From Cyclobacteriaceae bacterium YHN15 (GTDB lineage: Bacteria > Bacteroidota > Bacteroidia > Cytophagales > Cyclobacteriaceae), in the NCBI GenBank assembly GCA_003797895.1, contig RKQB01000002.1:62001-126000 (forward strand): a stretch of 64,000 nt of DNA. The letters are read 5' to 3'. Every line of letters begins with the position of its first letter. The first letter of the stretch is position 1. Made by a program: the position numbers and the translations under genes. The notes below the pieces were generated by a model that saw only the letters and a list, made by a program, of their open reading frames with translations, did no database searches and had not been told where the DNA came from. Below, piece by piece: positions 42,433 through 51,873 of this stretch.

Positions 42433-43173
42433 ATGGGAAAGGAAAAACCGGTAATTGAAGTAATCAACGTCGATAAATCATTTGGTGACAACCATGTTTT
42501 GAGAGATTTCTCCATGTCTGTGTCACAAGGGGAAAACTTGGTAATCCTAGGTAAATCAGGTTCAGGTAAATCTGTGCTGATCAAATGTATCATCAATCTA
42601 TTGCAACCGGACCGGGGTAAAATTGTGGTCTTGGGCCACGATATCAGTGATCTGGATCAGGATGAAATTGATAAATTGAGGGCTAGGATAGGATTTCTAT
42701 TCCAAAGTAATGCACTTTATGATTCTATGACTGTAAGGGAAAACCTGGAATTTCCCTTGCGAAGGCATTGGACAAGGGAGGAAAGACGAAGAGGAGCTGA
42801 GAGCGCTGTAAAAGAGGCCTTGGAAGATGTGGGTTTGTCCCATACAATAGACATGATGCCGGCAGAGCTTTCAGGGGGAATGCGTAAGCGGATCGCATTG
42901 GCAAGATCCCTTATTTTGAAGCCTGATCTGATTTTGTATGATGAACCCACGACAGGACTGGATCCGGCCACAGCAAGAGAAATCAGTGAGTTGATGGTCA
43001 GTGTACAGAAAAAATATAAAGCCACCTCTGTTATCATTTCTCATGACATGAACTGTATCAAAATAACTTCCAACCGGGTAATTATGCTGATAGAAGGGAG
43101 GAGTTATGCGAATGATACCTTTGAAAACCTTAAATTATCAAACGATCCTAAAATCCGGGAGTTTTTTGACTAG
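42433..43173 (+). CDS. mlaF: MlaF-family ABC transporter ATP-binding protein
   Basis: The 246-residue ATPase has Walker A GKSGSGKS (about residues 38-45), a Q-loop (FLFQSNALYDSMTV), the signature LSGGMRKRIALARSL (about 141-155), Walker B LILYDEPTTGLDPAT and the switch His in SHDMN. It powers lipid transport by MlaE and MlaD. It lies 3 bp after the permease gene and 2 bp before the MCE-domain gene. Confidence 0.93.
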   Translation: MGKEKPVIEVINVDKSFGDNHVLRDFSMSVSQGENLVILGKSGSGKSVLIKCIINLLQPDRGKIVVLGHDISDLDQDEIDKLRARIGFLFQSNALYDSMTVRENLEFPLRRHWTREERRRGAESAVKEALEDVGLSHTIDMMPAELSGGMRKRIALARSLILKPDLILYDEPTTGLDPATAREISELMVSVQKKYKATSVIISHDMNCIKITSNRVIMLIEGRSYANDTFENLKLSNDPKIREFFD

Positions 43174-43175
43174 CC

Positions 43176-44192
43176 ATGAAAGACAAGAAAAAAATAGAGA
43201 ACGCTAAATTGGGGATTTTGGTGATATCAGGTATCTTATTCCTGGTTTTCACCCTGTATATGATTGGGAAAAACCAAAATATTTTTGGAGCATCTTTCAC
43301 TATCATATCCGTAGTGGAAGATGTGAATGGTCTGGTGCCCGGAAATAATGTCCGGTTTAAAGGCATCAATGTAGGTACTGTCAAGTCCATTGAAGTAGCC
43401 AATGATTCTTTGATACATATCACCCTGTATGTACATAATAAGATGCAGCCCTATATCAAAAAGAATGCAATGACTTCCATCAATACCGATGGATTGATGG
43501 GCAATAAAATTATACAGATCATTCCACAAGCAGGGGATGCAGCTACCATAGAAGAAGGTGATATGATTTATGCTTTGGAGTCTCTGGATACTGATAAAAT
43601 GCTGAAAAGGCTGGAAGGTACAGGCGAGTACCTTGAAATTACCTTTATGAACCTTTCTGAGATTGCTGAAAAACTGAATAAAAGTGAGAGTTTATGGAGT
43701 ATGCTTTCAGATGAGGGGTTAAAAGAGGATATCAAAAATACAGTAAAAGAGTTAAGGAGAGCCGGAGCAAATGCATCTCAAATGGCTCAAGCGGGTAGAG
43801 AAATGATATTGACATTTGAGAAGGGAGATGGTATTGTTAAGAGAGCGTTTACCGATACCCTAATGGCAGAAAGCTTAACAGGCGCCATTGATCAAATTCT
43901 TGAGGTCAGCCAAAAGATGGCTGTTGCCATGGATGATATTCAAAAAATCGTGGAAGATATTGAAGCGGGTGAAGGTACGGCAGGACTTATTCTTACAGAC
44001 GCTGAAATGCGCGAGACATTGATGAAAACCATGATGAATATTGAGGCCGGAACTGATAATTTCAATCAGAACATGGAGGCTCTTAAGAGCAGCTTTTTAT
44101 TACGCAGGTACTTCAGAAAGCTAGAAGAAGAGAAAATGTATGAGGAGCAGGAAAGGCGCAAAGAAGAAAAAAAAGCATCCGGAAAAAATTAA
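43176..44192 (+). CDS. mlaD: MlaD-type MCE domain protein
   Basis: The 338-residue product has one N-terminal membrane segment (about residues 10-30) and an MCE domain (about 38-115; GLVPGNNVRFKGINVGTVKS). The rest is a long helical region (about 130-330) ending in a Glu/Lys-rich tail (EEEKMYEEQERRKEEKKAS). MCE proteins form the periplasmic hexamer that passes lipids to the permease. The long helical tail exceeds that of E. coli MlaD (183 residues) and could form a needle or bridge across the periplasm. Confidence 0.9.
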   Translation: MKDKKKIENAKLGILVISGILFLVFTLYMIGKNQNIFGASFTIISVVEDVNGLVPGNNVRFKGINVGTVKSIEVANDSLIHITLYVHNKMQPYIKKNAMTSINTDGLMGNKIIQIIPQAGDAATIEEGDMIYALESLDTDKMLKRLEGTGEYLEITFMNLSEIAEKLNKSESLWSMLSDEGLKEDIKNTVKELRRAGANASQMAQAGREMILTFEKGDGIVKRAFTDTLMAESLTGAIDQILEVSQKMAVAMDDIQKIVEDIEAGEGTAGLILTDAEMRETLMKTMMNIEAGTDNFNQNMEALKSSFLLRRYFRKLEEEKMYEEQERRKEEKKASGKN

Positions 44193-44274
44193 CTGTCCAC
44201 TTGAAAATGCAATTACTTCTTTTGATTGGATATCAACAAAGCTGCCCAAAGGATTCAGAGATTCTTTGGCATAG

Positions 44275-44295
44275 CCCTACTTTGTAAATGTAGGG
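44275..44295. terminator. Hairpin between mlaD and the ROK gene
   Basis: CCCTAC (44275-44280) pairs with GTAGGG (44290-44295) around a nine-base loop whose TT/AA can extend the stem. It sits between convergent genes. No strong T run follows, so its role as terminator is uncertain. Confidence 0.35.
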
Positions 44296-44373
44296 AAAGC
44301 CAAACTGCTTAATTTCTTCCGGACTTCTCCTCATTTGATTTTAAAAGAGTAGAAAATGCTGTCAAGCTAGGGA

Positions 44374-45030
44374 TCAATGCCAATCTTCTTCCCACAAACG
44401 GAAGCCACCATCAATAGCCATATGGTTATTTCCTAATCTGCAATTTGCCGGGATTTCTGTTAAAAGTTTGGAATTGCCCCCACCCAATACTACATCATCA
44501 GGAAGAAAAGCAGCCTTAAATCGGGCTACCACAGCCCATACATGTCTTTGCCATTTTTCCTGCCCCAATCTTTCAAGTCCCCTTAACCCAAGATAATCCT
44601 CAAAAGTACCTTTTCTATATGATAGATGGGCCAGTTCCATAGGGAGAATTTTTCCTTCAACGACTAATGCAGAACCCATGCCTGTCCCCAGACCTAAAAA
44701 TAATAAAACCCCTTCCCGGTAAGATCCCAAAGCCTGCATGGCTGCATCATTGATAATCCTGACGGGTTTACCAAATGCCGCATCAAAATCAAACCCGACC
44801 CAACCATCACCCAGATTTTTGGGTTCAGTCATTATTTTACCTTTTTTGATGATTCCCGGATAGCCAATGGAAATGGCTTCATATTCCCAATCTTTAGTGT
44901 TTTCAATCACCTCCGACACCATCCTTTCCGGTGTCATAAAATCCCCGGAGGGTATTTTCCTTCTTTCATCCAGGTTATTGGCTTTTACTTTTACATTGGT
45001 GCCACCAATATCAATTACTAGTAACTTCAA
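44374..45030 (-). CDS. ROK-family sugar kinase, polyphosphate glucokinase-like
   Basis: The 218-residue product starts at a TTG (45030), which places the phosphate-binding motif VIDIGGTNVK at residues 5-14. The catalytic Asp lies in RIINDAAMQALGSY (about 96-109) and the second phosphate motif in LGLGTGMGSALVVEGK (about 116-131). The pattern is that of short ROK proteins related to polyphosphate/ATP glucokinase. It would phosphorylate glucose or a similar sugar in the cytoplasm. It is a little shorter than typical glucokinases of this branch (about 250-260). The GH63-type glucosidase gene is near but on the other strand. Confidence 0.82.
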   Translation of the reverse strand: MKLLVIDIGGTNVKVKANNLDERRKIPSGDFMTPERMVSEVIENTKDWEYEAISIGYPGIIKKGKIMTEPKNLGDGWVGFDFDAAFGKPVRIINDAAMQALGSYREGVLLFLGLGTGMGSALVVEGKILPMELAHLSYRKGTFEDYLGLRGLERLGQEKWQRHVWAVVARFKAAFLPDDVVLGGGNSKLLTEIPANCRLGNNHMAIDGGFRLWEEDWH

Positions 45031-45154
45031 AATGAATTAAATTATATATTGGGAAGATTAATTTCAAGGCAATTTATAAAAATGATCAGGCTTTAAAAAC
45101 CAAGTTTCAAATTTTGACCCAAACTTAAGGACTTTTTTAAACTGACGCTCTGCA

Positions 45155-45571
45155 TTATAATCTTTTTTCTAAAATAAATAACAGAATTAAACCGAGAGAT
45201 AATATTACAATGGACAGTACTGTAGCCACGGAATAACGCATTTCAGGATAATATGCTTTTAGTTTTGCCATGCTCTTGACATGCTGCAAAGTTGAAAGAA
45301 TCAACATGACGGAGGCAGTTACAATTAGAAATATTCCCAAATCACTCTTTGAAACGAGTCTTATTATTGGAACTTTTCCCGATTCCATCATATTGTGATA
45401 GTATTCCAGGGCTGCGATTCCTATGGCTATAATTGTGATGCATGTCCTTATCCATGCCAATTGTAGCCTTTCAAAGGCTGTCCTGGTCCTTTCATTTTGA
45501 ATTTCTTTTTTTCCTACTTTTTTGATATTCATTTCTGATGAGCATTTGTCACCAGGAATTGCTTCTTCCAT
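45155..45571 (-). CDS. DUF202 (YidH-like) small membrane protein
   Basis: This 138-residue protein has a polar N-terminus, then FERLQLAWIRTCITIIAIG (about residues 29-47), the DUF202 hallmark with its Trp-x-Arg-Thr core, and about three membrane segments (about 35-55, 75-95 and 112-133). Family function is unknown. It is monocistronic in appearance, with more than 100 bp on both sides. Confidence 0.82.
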   Translation of the reverse strand: MEEAIPGDKCSSEMNIKKVGKKEIQNERTRTAFERLQLAWIRTCITIIAIGIAALEYYHNMMESGKVPIIRLVSKSDLGIFLIVTASVMLILSTLQHVKSMAKLKAYYPEMRYSVATVLSIVILSLGLILLFILEKRL

Positions 45572-45924
45572 TCAGATTAAAGTTTTGATGAATATTATGA
45601 ATTATTTTTTTTTAAAATTTAGTAATCCAAATCCAATTTCCAATTTTGGAAAACAATAAATTGATTCTTTTTTCCTTCTATCTAACATGAATGCCAGTAT
45701 ATTTTTTATCGAGAACTTAAAAACGGTTTCATGCTTTTTGGCTCATGCGAAATAAAATTTATTAAAATGATTTTAATCATGGTTAAATACCCTACTAATA
45801 TTTAAATTTAATTCGATAATATGAATAAATTCAGAATTGTCTGAAAGGGTTTTCTTTTAAAAACTGGTGTATACCAATTTAGAAAAACAGGATTAGTCGT
45901 AGAAATTTTACAATCATTCAGAAA
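45572..45924. other. AT-rich intergenic region with a 17-bp palindrome
   Basis: ATTAAAAT-G-ATTTTAAT (45761-45777) is a perfect inverted repeat about 150 bp before the glucosidase start, overlapped by ATGATT-TT-AATCAT. This could be an operator, but the base composition makes chance possible. No open frame or clear TAnnTTTG box is seen. Confidence 0.35.
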
Positions 45925-48642
45925 ATGGAAAAGATCAGATTACAGGATGCCCGTGAAAATAAATTGCCATGGAAAAAGTGGGGACCTTATTTAAGTGAAA
46001 GACAATGGGGAACTGTCCGGGAGGATTACAGTCCCAATGGGGATGCATGGAATTTTTTTCCCCATGATCATGCAATATCACGGGCCTATCGATGGGGGGA
46101 AGACGGGATAGCAGGCATATCTGATGATAATCAACATCTCTGTTTTGCCCTTGCTTTATGGAACGGAAAGGACCCGATATTAAAAGAAAGAATGTTTGGA
46201 CTTACCAACGGCCAGGGTAACCATGGGGAGGATGTTAAGGAATATTACTTCTATCTGGATAATACGCCGACCCATTCCTATATGAAATATTTATATAAAT
46301 ACCCCCAAAAGGCCTATCCTTATGATGAATTGTTATGGATAAACAGTCAATTGTCCCGTGAGCAAATGGAATATGAACTCCTGGATACGGGAATTTTTAA
46401 AGATGACAGGTATTTTGATGTGTTTATTGAGTATGCCAAAAGTGGGCCTGAGGATATTTTAATCAAGATCAGCGCCATCAATAGAGGACCTGAGGCGGCT
46501 GAATTACACCTTCTTCCAACTTTATGGTTCCGCAATGACTGGTCATCATGGATTGCCCCATCCAATAGGGCTTCAGAAAAACCCAAAATTTCTATTGCTA
46601 AGTCCTCCCCTGGAAGTTGTGCCATATTGGCCAAGCATCATGGGTTAGGCGATTTTGTATTAAGCTGTGAAGGGGAAGTACCACTTCTTTTTACAGAAAA
46701 CGAAACCAATCATGAACGTCTTTTTCCGGATACTGAGAATGAAAGCCTTCATGTAAAAGACGGTATTAATGATTACGTAATATATGGATTGCATGGTACC
46801 ATAAATCCCAAAAAACAGGGAACTAAGTCTGCTGCTCACTATAAGATGAGCGTGGAAGCCGGAAAGACTGAAGTAATCCGCCTTAGATTGACAAAAAAAA
46901 CAAAGGATAAGGAGGAAAATCCATTTGGAGAAAAATTTGAAATGGTATTCAAGGACCGGATCCAGGAAGCAGACGAATTTTACGATTCAGTGATTCCTAC
47001 AGGAGTAAATGAGGATCAGGCCAATGTGATGCGACAAGCTTTGGCCGGTATGTTATGGGGGAAGCAATTCTTCTTTTTTGATGGGCATAATTGGTTGCAT
47101 GAACACAATTCCAATCCATTACATTCAGGATACAAGTCTTCGAGAAACTCAGAATGGTATCATATGTTGAATAAGGATATCATATCCATGCCGGATAAAT
47201 GGGAGTATCCCTGGTATGCGGCCTGGGATCTTGCATTTCATGCCATTCCTCTTTCCATAGTCGATCCCGATTTTGCTAAAGAGCAAATGGAACTCATGTT
47301 AAAGGGTCAATACCTTCATCCAAATGGCCAAATGCCTGCTTACGAGTGGAATTTCAGTGATGTAAACCCACCTGTACATGCTTGGGCCACATTATTTTTA
47401 CATAAAATGGATATGGCCATTTCCGGAAAATCAGATTTGGAATTTATAAAAAATACCTTCAACAAACTGCTGATAAACTTTACCTGGTGGGTAAACCGCA
47501 AAGACAGATACGGTAAAAACGTTTTTGAAGGTGGCTTCCTGGGACTGGACAATATCGGTGTCTTTGACCGTAGTGCCCCTTTGCCTACCGGAGGTTATCT
47601 TGAACAGGCTGATGGGACTGCCTGGATGGCTCTTTTTAGTCAGAATATGCTGGAATTGGCCTCCGAGTTGGCCATGCATGATAAGCATTATGAAGAAATG
47701 ATCACAAAATTTGTCCAGCATTTTCTTTTTATCGCTGCGGGCATAAATAAAAAAGGGCATGATGGCATGTGGGATGAAGAGGATGGCTTTTATTATGATT
47801 TATTACGACTGCCCGACGGTTCGTTCAAACGCTTAAAAGTACGTTCGCTAGTAGGTTTGTTGCCTTTGTGTGCCACCAGCATTATTGAAAAAGTTCAAAG
47901 GGAAAAAATACCAACGGAAATGAAAATAATCCGACAAAAGCTCAATAGAATGCCCGAACTGATTGATGCCATACATCCAACAGGGGAGGGGCATTTCGGA
48001 GTCAATGATAGGGCTATACTGGCCTTGGTAAACAAGGATAAACTCAAAAGAATTTTGGCTAAAATGCTGGATGAAGAGGAATTCTTTGGTCCTCATGGTA
48101 TCCGTTCGGTTTCCAAATATCATGAGAAAAATCCCTATGTAAAAAACGTTGGAGGTAAGGAATTCAGGGTTGATTATATTCCTGCAGAATCCAATTCAGG
48201 GATGTTTGGGGGAAATTCAAATTGGAGAGGACCGGTGTGGATGCCAATCAACCTGATAATCATCAGGGCTTTGCAACAATTTTATCTCTACTATGGAGAT
48301 GAATTGAAGGTGGAATGCCCCACTGGATCCGGAAATATGATGAACCTGTTTGAGGTAAGCAAGGAATTGAGTAATAGGCTGATCAGCGTTTTTACAAAAG
48401 ATGAGAATGGAAGAAGACCTTTGTACGGTGGAACAGAAAAGTTTCAAACAGATCCTCATTGGAAGGATTATATTCTCTTTTATGAATATTTTCACGGTGA
48501 CAATGGTGCCGGACTAGGTGCAAGTCACCAGACAGGATGGACCGGTGTAATTGCAAAGGCCATTCAACTTTACAGTAGAATTGATGCAAAAACATTCCTA
48601 GAAATGGGAACACAAGCCATATTCCATAAGGGGGATGATTAA
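45925..48642 (+). CDS. GH63-type glucosidase (MGH1-like catalytic domain)
   Basis: The 905-residue product has no signal peptide and is probably cytoplasmic. The N-terminal 330 residues (LPWKKWGPYLSERQWGTVRE, DDNQHLCFALALWNG) and the C-terminal alpha/alpha barrel (about 360-905) match the GH63/mannosyl-oligosaccharide glucosidase-like family. Likely catalytic acids are the Asp in WYAAWDLAFHAIP (about residue 435) and a Glu in the late YEYFHGDNGAG/ASHQTGWTG region (about 850-870). Bacterial members cleave alpha-glucosidic bonds in compounds such as glucosylglycerate or oligosaccharides. It stands alone on its strand. Confidence 0.85.
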   Translation: MEKIRLQDARENKLPWKKWGPYLSERQWGTVREDYSPNGDAWNFFPHDHAISRAYRWGEDGIAGISDDNQHLCFALALWNGKDPILKERMFGLTNGQGNHGEDVKEYYFYLDNTPTHSYMKYLYKYPQKAYPYDELLWINSQLSREQMEYELLDTGIFKDDRYFDVFIEYAKSGPEDILIKISAINRGPEAAELHLLPTLWFRNDWSSWIAPSNRASEKPKISIAKSSPGSCAILAKHHGLGDFVLSCEGEVPLLFTENETNHERLFPDTENESLHVKDGINDYVIYGLHGTINPKKQGTKSAAHYKMSVEAGKTEVIRLRLTKKTKDKEENPFGEKFEMVFKDRIQEADEFYDSVIPTGVNEDQANVMRQALAGMLWGKQFFFFDGHNWLHEHNSNPLHSGYKSSRNSEWYHMLNKDIISMPDKWEYPWYAAWDLAFHAIPLSIVDPDFAKEQMELMLKGQYLHPNGQMPAYEWNFSDVNPPVHAWATLFLHKMDMAISGKSDLEFIKNTFNKLLINFTWWVNRKDRYGKNVFEGGFLGLDNIGVFDRSAPLPTGGYLEQADGTAWMALFSQNMLELASELAMHDKHYEEMITKFVQHFLFIAAGINKKGHDGMWDEEDGFYYDLLRLPDGSFKRLKVRSLVGLLPLCATSIIEKVQREKIPTEMKIIRQKLNRMPELIDAIHPTGEGHFGVNDRAILALVNKDKLKRILAKMLDEEEFFGPHGIRSVSKYHEKNPYVKNVGGKEFRVDYIPAESNSGMFGGNSNWRGPVWMPINLIIIRALQQFYLYYGDELKVECPTGSGNMMNLFEVSKELSNRLISVFTKDENGRRPLYGGTEKFQTDPHWKDYILFYEYFHGDNGAGLGASHQTGWTGVIAKAIQLYSRIDAKTFLEMGTQAIFHKGDD

Positions 48643-48838
48643 TCATACTAAATGGATTAAAAACGAATTGGATTAAAATTATTCTAAGTAGTTAGTATCA
48701 AAAACAAAACTCAATAATTAAGACTCTTCACCTCCCTTTTAAAGGATGGAATACGGGAGGCACAGTTATTTTATTTATCAAAAAAAGTAACCAGAAAGTA
48801 AAATTTTTAAAATTTTTCCGGATTAATAATTCCGGTAA

Positions 48839-51589
48839 TCAGTAATCCGGATACATTTCATAGTAAACATTTTCGTCCATTCCCTTACTGAATCGGCGGA
48901 TATTGTAAGTGAAAGTCAACATCAGATATTGTTGCAGGACATTGGTGCGAAGGTCTTCAATAAAGGTTTCAGTAATGCTACGCCTGACATTTGCATTTTG
49001 ACCCAATAAATCATAAATCATTAAACTGATTTCCCCTCTTTGATCCTTCAAGATTTTTTTACCGAGGCTCATATTGATAAGCGAAAAATTGATATCAAAT
49101 CCTTCGGATAATCCGGCATTTATTTGATTGTTAAAATCCAAACGATAGATGATCCCTTTCCAAATGATCCAATTGAAATTTATCCGGAATCTCTGTTGGA
49201 AAAAATTATTGTTCAGGTTAGGACTAAGCGTATTTTTTACCATAAATATTGCAGACCTGGACCAGATATTGAAATCAACTTTGTCGCTGATGTTGCTATT
49301 GATGGAAAAACCGGCATTCATGTCTCTGGAATTATTGAAACCGATTTCTTCATTGATTTGACCGGGTCTTTGGACAAAACCTATTCCCCCAAAAACATTG
49401 AAATTGGATTTAATAAAAGCTAAAGGCATGGCATAACTGAACCAGGAACTGAAATTTTTGAATCCATTAAGGTTTACAGGTTTGTTCAATTGGGAACCGG
49501 TTTCCAAAATAATTCCATTTTGGACTTCTGTAGGTTCTTCGGCTATAAAGATGCTGTTGGAAATAAAATTATTAATTAGCCTTGTTTGGGCAAAAACGAA
49601 CCAGCTTCTGTCAGAATTTGGGTTATTGCTTCTAAATCGAAGCCGAAACTGATTCCCATAAGATTGGTCTAAATCAGGATTTCCAGTACGTAACTGAAGA
49701 GGATTCGTATTGTCAATTACTGCTTGAAGTTGGTTAATCTGAGGTTCTATGGTATAGGTGTCAAAATCTACCTGTAACATGCTATTTGTGGAAAATTTAT
49801 ATTCTAATCTTCCAGTGGGAAGAAAGTTTTTAAATTGCCTTTTCAGGTTCTCTGGGTTTGGAAACTCCTGAATATTATGAAGCCTTGCATCCTGGTATTC
49901 CAGTTCTGCCTGAATTTTATATTTTTTTGTTTGAAACTGATATCCAATTTCTAATTCATGAGTAAGATACTTGCTTTCAAATTTATTGCTCAATGCCGTA
50001 TCTAGGGAGGTAATACCCATTTCAAAATCACCGTTTTCTATATTATAAACAAGCTGGTCTGAATCATTTATACTGTTACCTATTTGGTACTCTAGCTCCA
50101 TTTGCCCATTTTTCCCTACGGGCTCAGTATAAGTTAAATTGCTTTGCCAAGTATCTCCAAAACTTTTCCTTGTTATGCGTTGGTTCAGAATCTCCTGCCT
50201 TTGACCTTCTTCATTAAAAAAGTTGTTTTCTGCTATCCTGTTTGATTTATCGTTATTCAAGCCATTTGAAAAATTGGAACTGAATGTCAATGTTCTTCCT
50301 TTTTTGTTGAACATATGACTGTATAGTAATTGGTTGGAAAAATCAAAATCCTTATAAGATCCTGTTTTTGAATTTTCGACAGTATTAATCAGATTAATCC
50401 CATTTATGGTTTGGCCAAAGAATCCTGATTTTTCATTTTCAAACCTTGCAGAAATTCTGGGAATATAAAGGATACGGTTATTCTCATTCAGATTGTATTC
50501 CAGCCTTAGATTTACCTGATGCTGATTGTTCAGCCTTCTGTCTGTACTGGTTTCTGAGTAAAACTGATTTGACTCCCCTGGAGTGAAAAATTCCCTGAAT
50601 CTGTCTACCTCGCCTATATTTTTAAGATTTGTAAATAAATAGCTTCCAGAAACTTTTATCTTTTTTCCCCATAAATCAGAATAATTCAATCCAAGAATAT
50701 TGGTTGTGATAATACCCTCCTGGGGATAACTGTTATCTTGAAAATTGGCATCACTTGTGTAATCCAGAACATTAATATTATTACTTAATCCAGTGACGGT
50801 AAATCTACGGTCTTCATTGAATATATTGACACTTGCCCCTGCTATATATCTTTCATTTGTTCCATAACCGGCTGTTGATTTTCCAAACTCACCTTGCCGT
50901 TTATTGGGCTTGGTGATAATATTGATTGTTTTTAAACGTTCTCCGTCATCAAATCCACTTAATTGGGATTTTTCACTTTTTTGATCAAAAATTTCAATAC
51001 GCTGTATCATCTCAGCAGGTATATTTTGAAGTGCGGTGCTTACGTCTGTACCAAAATAGGGTTTGCCATCCACTAATACCTGAGCAATTACCTCTCCCTG
51101 GGCCTGCAACATTCCATCAAGGGAAATAACCCCAGGTAGTTTTTCGATCAATGCCTGGGCACTGGCATCCTTCATGGTCTTGAAAGCATCGGCCATGAAG
51201 AGGGATGTGTCTCCCTTTTGTAAGCTTGTAAAAAGTTTTCCTTCAATAATCACTTCATTGAGTAAGGTGGTTTGCTGGGTTATAAAAATATTTCCTAATT
51301 CAAGATCTGAACGGATATGAAGTGATTTGTAATAATTCTTATATCCCATGTTTTGAAATTTAAGCAAATAATGACCCTCTGGTATCCTAAATAGTTCAAA
51401 ACGACCGTTACCGTCAGAAACTGTTCCATTGACTTGAGTGGAATCTGTTATGGTCAATAAAAGTACATTTGCAAAAGGAATTACTTCATTTTTTCCTTGA
51501 TCAATTATGGTACCTCTTAAATTAAAAGTCTGTGAGGCAGCTTCTTGTATGCCTAAAATAACAAATACATATACTAAAAGGTATTTCAT
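48839..51589 (-). CDS. Outer membrane beta-barrel receptor, tandem copy 1
   Basis: The 916-residue product has a signal peptide (1 to about 19), a carboxypeptidase-regulatory-like domain (about 22-105: GTIIDQGKNEVIPFANVLLL), a plug-like domain (about 120-225: LPGVISLDGMLQAQGEVIAQ, then GFDDGERLKTINIITKPN) and a beta-barrel of the type common in Bacteroidota. It is the same length as its neighbour at 51874-54624 and shares long identical blocks (ALQNIPAEMIQ, PQEGIITTNILG, FVAEEPTE-like text), at an identity I judge near 70 percent by eye. No TonB box or SusD partner is evident. The ligand is unknown. Confidence 0.86.
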   Translation of the reverse strand: MKYLLVYVFVILGIQEAASQTFNLRGTIIDQGKNEVIPFANVLLLTITDSTQVNGTVSDGNGRFELFRIPEGHYLLKFQNMGYKNYYKSLHIRSDLELGNIFITQQTTLLNEVIIEGKLFTSLQKGDTSLFMADAFKTMKDASAQALIEKLPGVISLDGMLQAQGEVIAQVLVDGKPYFGTDVSTALQNIPAEMIQRIEIFDQKSEKSQLSGFDDGERLKTINIITKPNKRQGEFGKSTAGYGTNERYIAGASVNIFNEDRRFTVTGLSNNINVLDYTSDANFQDNSYPQEGIITTNILGLNYSDLWGKKIKVSGSYLFTNLKNIGEVDRFREFFTPGESNQFYSETSTDRRLNNQHQVNLRLEYNLNENNRILYIPRISARFENEKSGFFGQTINGINLINTVENSKTGSYKDFDFSNQLLYSHMFNKKGRTLTFSSNFSNGLNNDKSNRIAENNFFNEEGQRQEILNQRITRKSFGDTWQSNLTYTEPVGKNGQMELEYQIGNSINDSDQLVYNIENGDFEMGITSLDTALSNKFESKYLTHELEIGYQFQTKKYKIQAELEYQDARLHNIQEFPNPENLKRQFKNFLPTGRLEYKFSTNSMLQVDFDTYTIEPQINQLQAVIDNTNPLQLRTGNPDLDQSYGNQFRLRFRSNNPNSDRSWFVFAQTRLINNFISNSIFIAEEPTEVQNGIILETGSQLNKPVNLNGFKNFSSWFSYAMPLAFIKSNFNVFGGIGFVQRPGQINEEIGFNNSRDMNAGFSINSNISDKVDFNIWSRSAIFMVKNTLSPNLNNNFFQQRFRINFNWIIWKGIIYRLDFNNQINAGLSEGFDINFSLINMSLGKKILKDQRGEISLMIYDLLGQNANVRRSITETFIEDLRTNVLQQYLMLTFTYNIRRFSKGMDENVYYEMYPDY

Positions 51590-51873
51590 TGAGTTGCTTC
51601 AATTCAACTATTTTAAAAATTTTATTAATCCATGTAAAACACATGAACTGACTTTGAATTTGCGGTCTTTGATTTGTAGAGAGACGGGCAATTATTGAAC
51701 GGCCAAATAAAATAAAAGAATTGAAATTAATAATTATGGAATTTAATTCCAATTTACGGGAATAAAATGTCATTTATCAAAACTTAATTTTTTAATGATC
51801 GAAAAATCTATTATTCTAAGAAATTAGATTTGGAAAAAAGATTTAAAAACACTTAGGTAATAATGAAAATCTT

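Noticed and set aside
44233..44334. A 33-residue minus-strand frame after the ROK gene (starts MRRSPEEIKQFGFPYIYKVG)
   Set aside because: Its text looks protein-like, but it is very short, contains the hairpin at 44275-44295 and has no recognisable relative; kept out for lack of support.
48731..48760. CCTCCC/GGGAGG hairpin after the GH63-type gene as a terminator
   Set aside because: The stem is only six base pairs with an 18-base loop and no T run follows; it may be chance.
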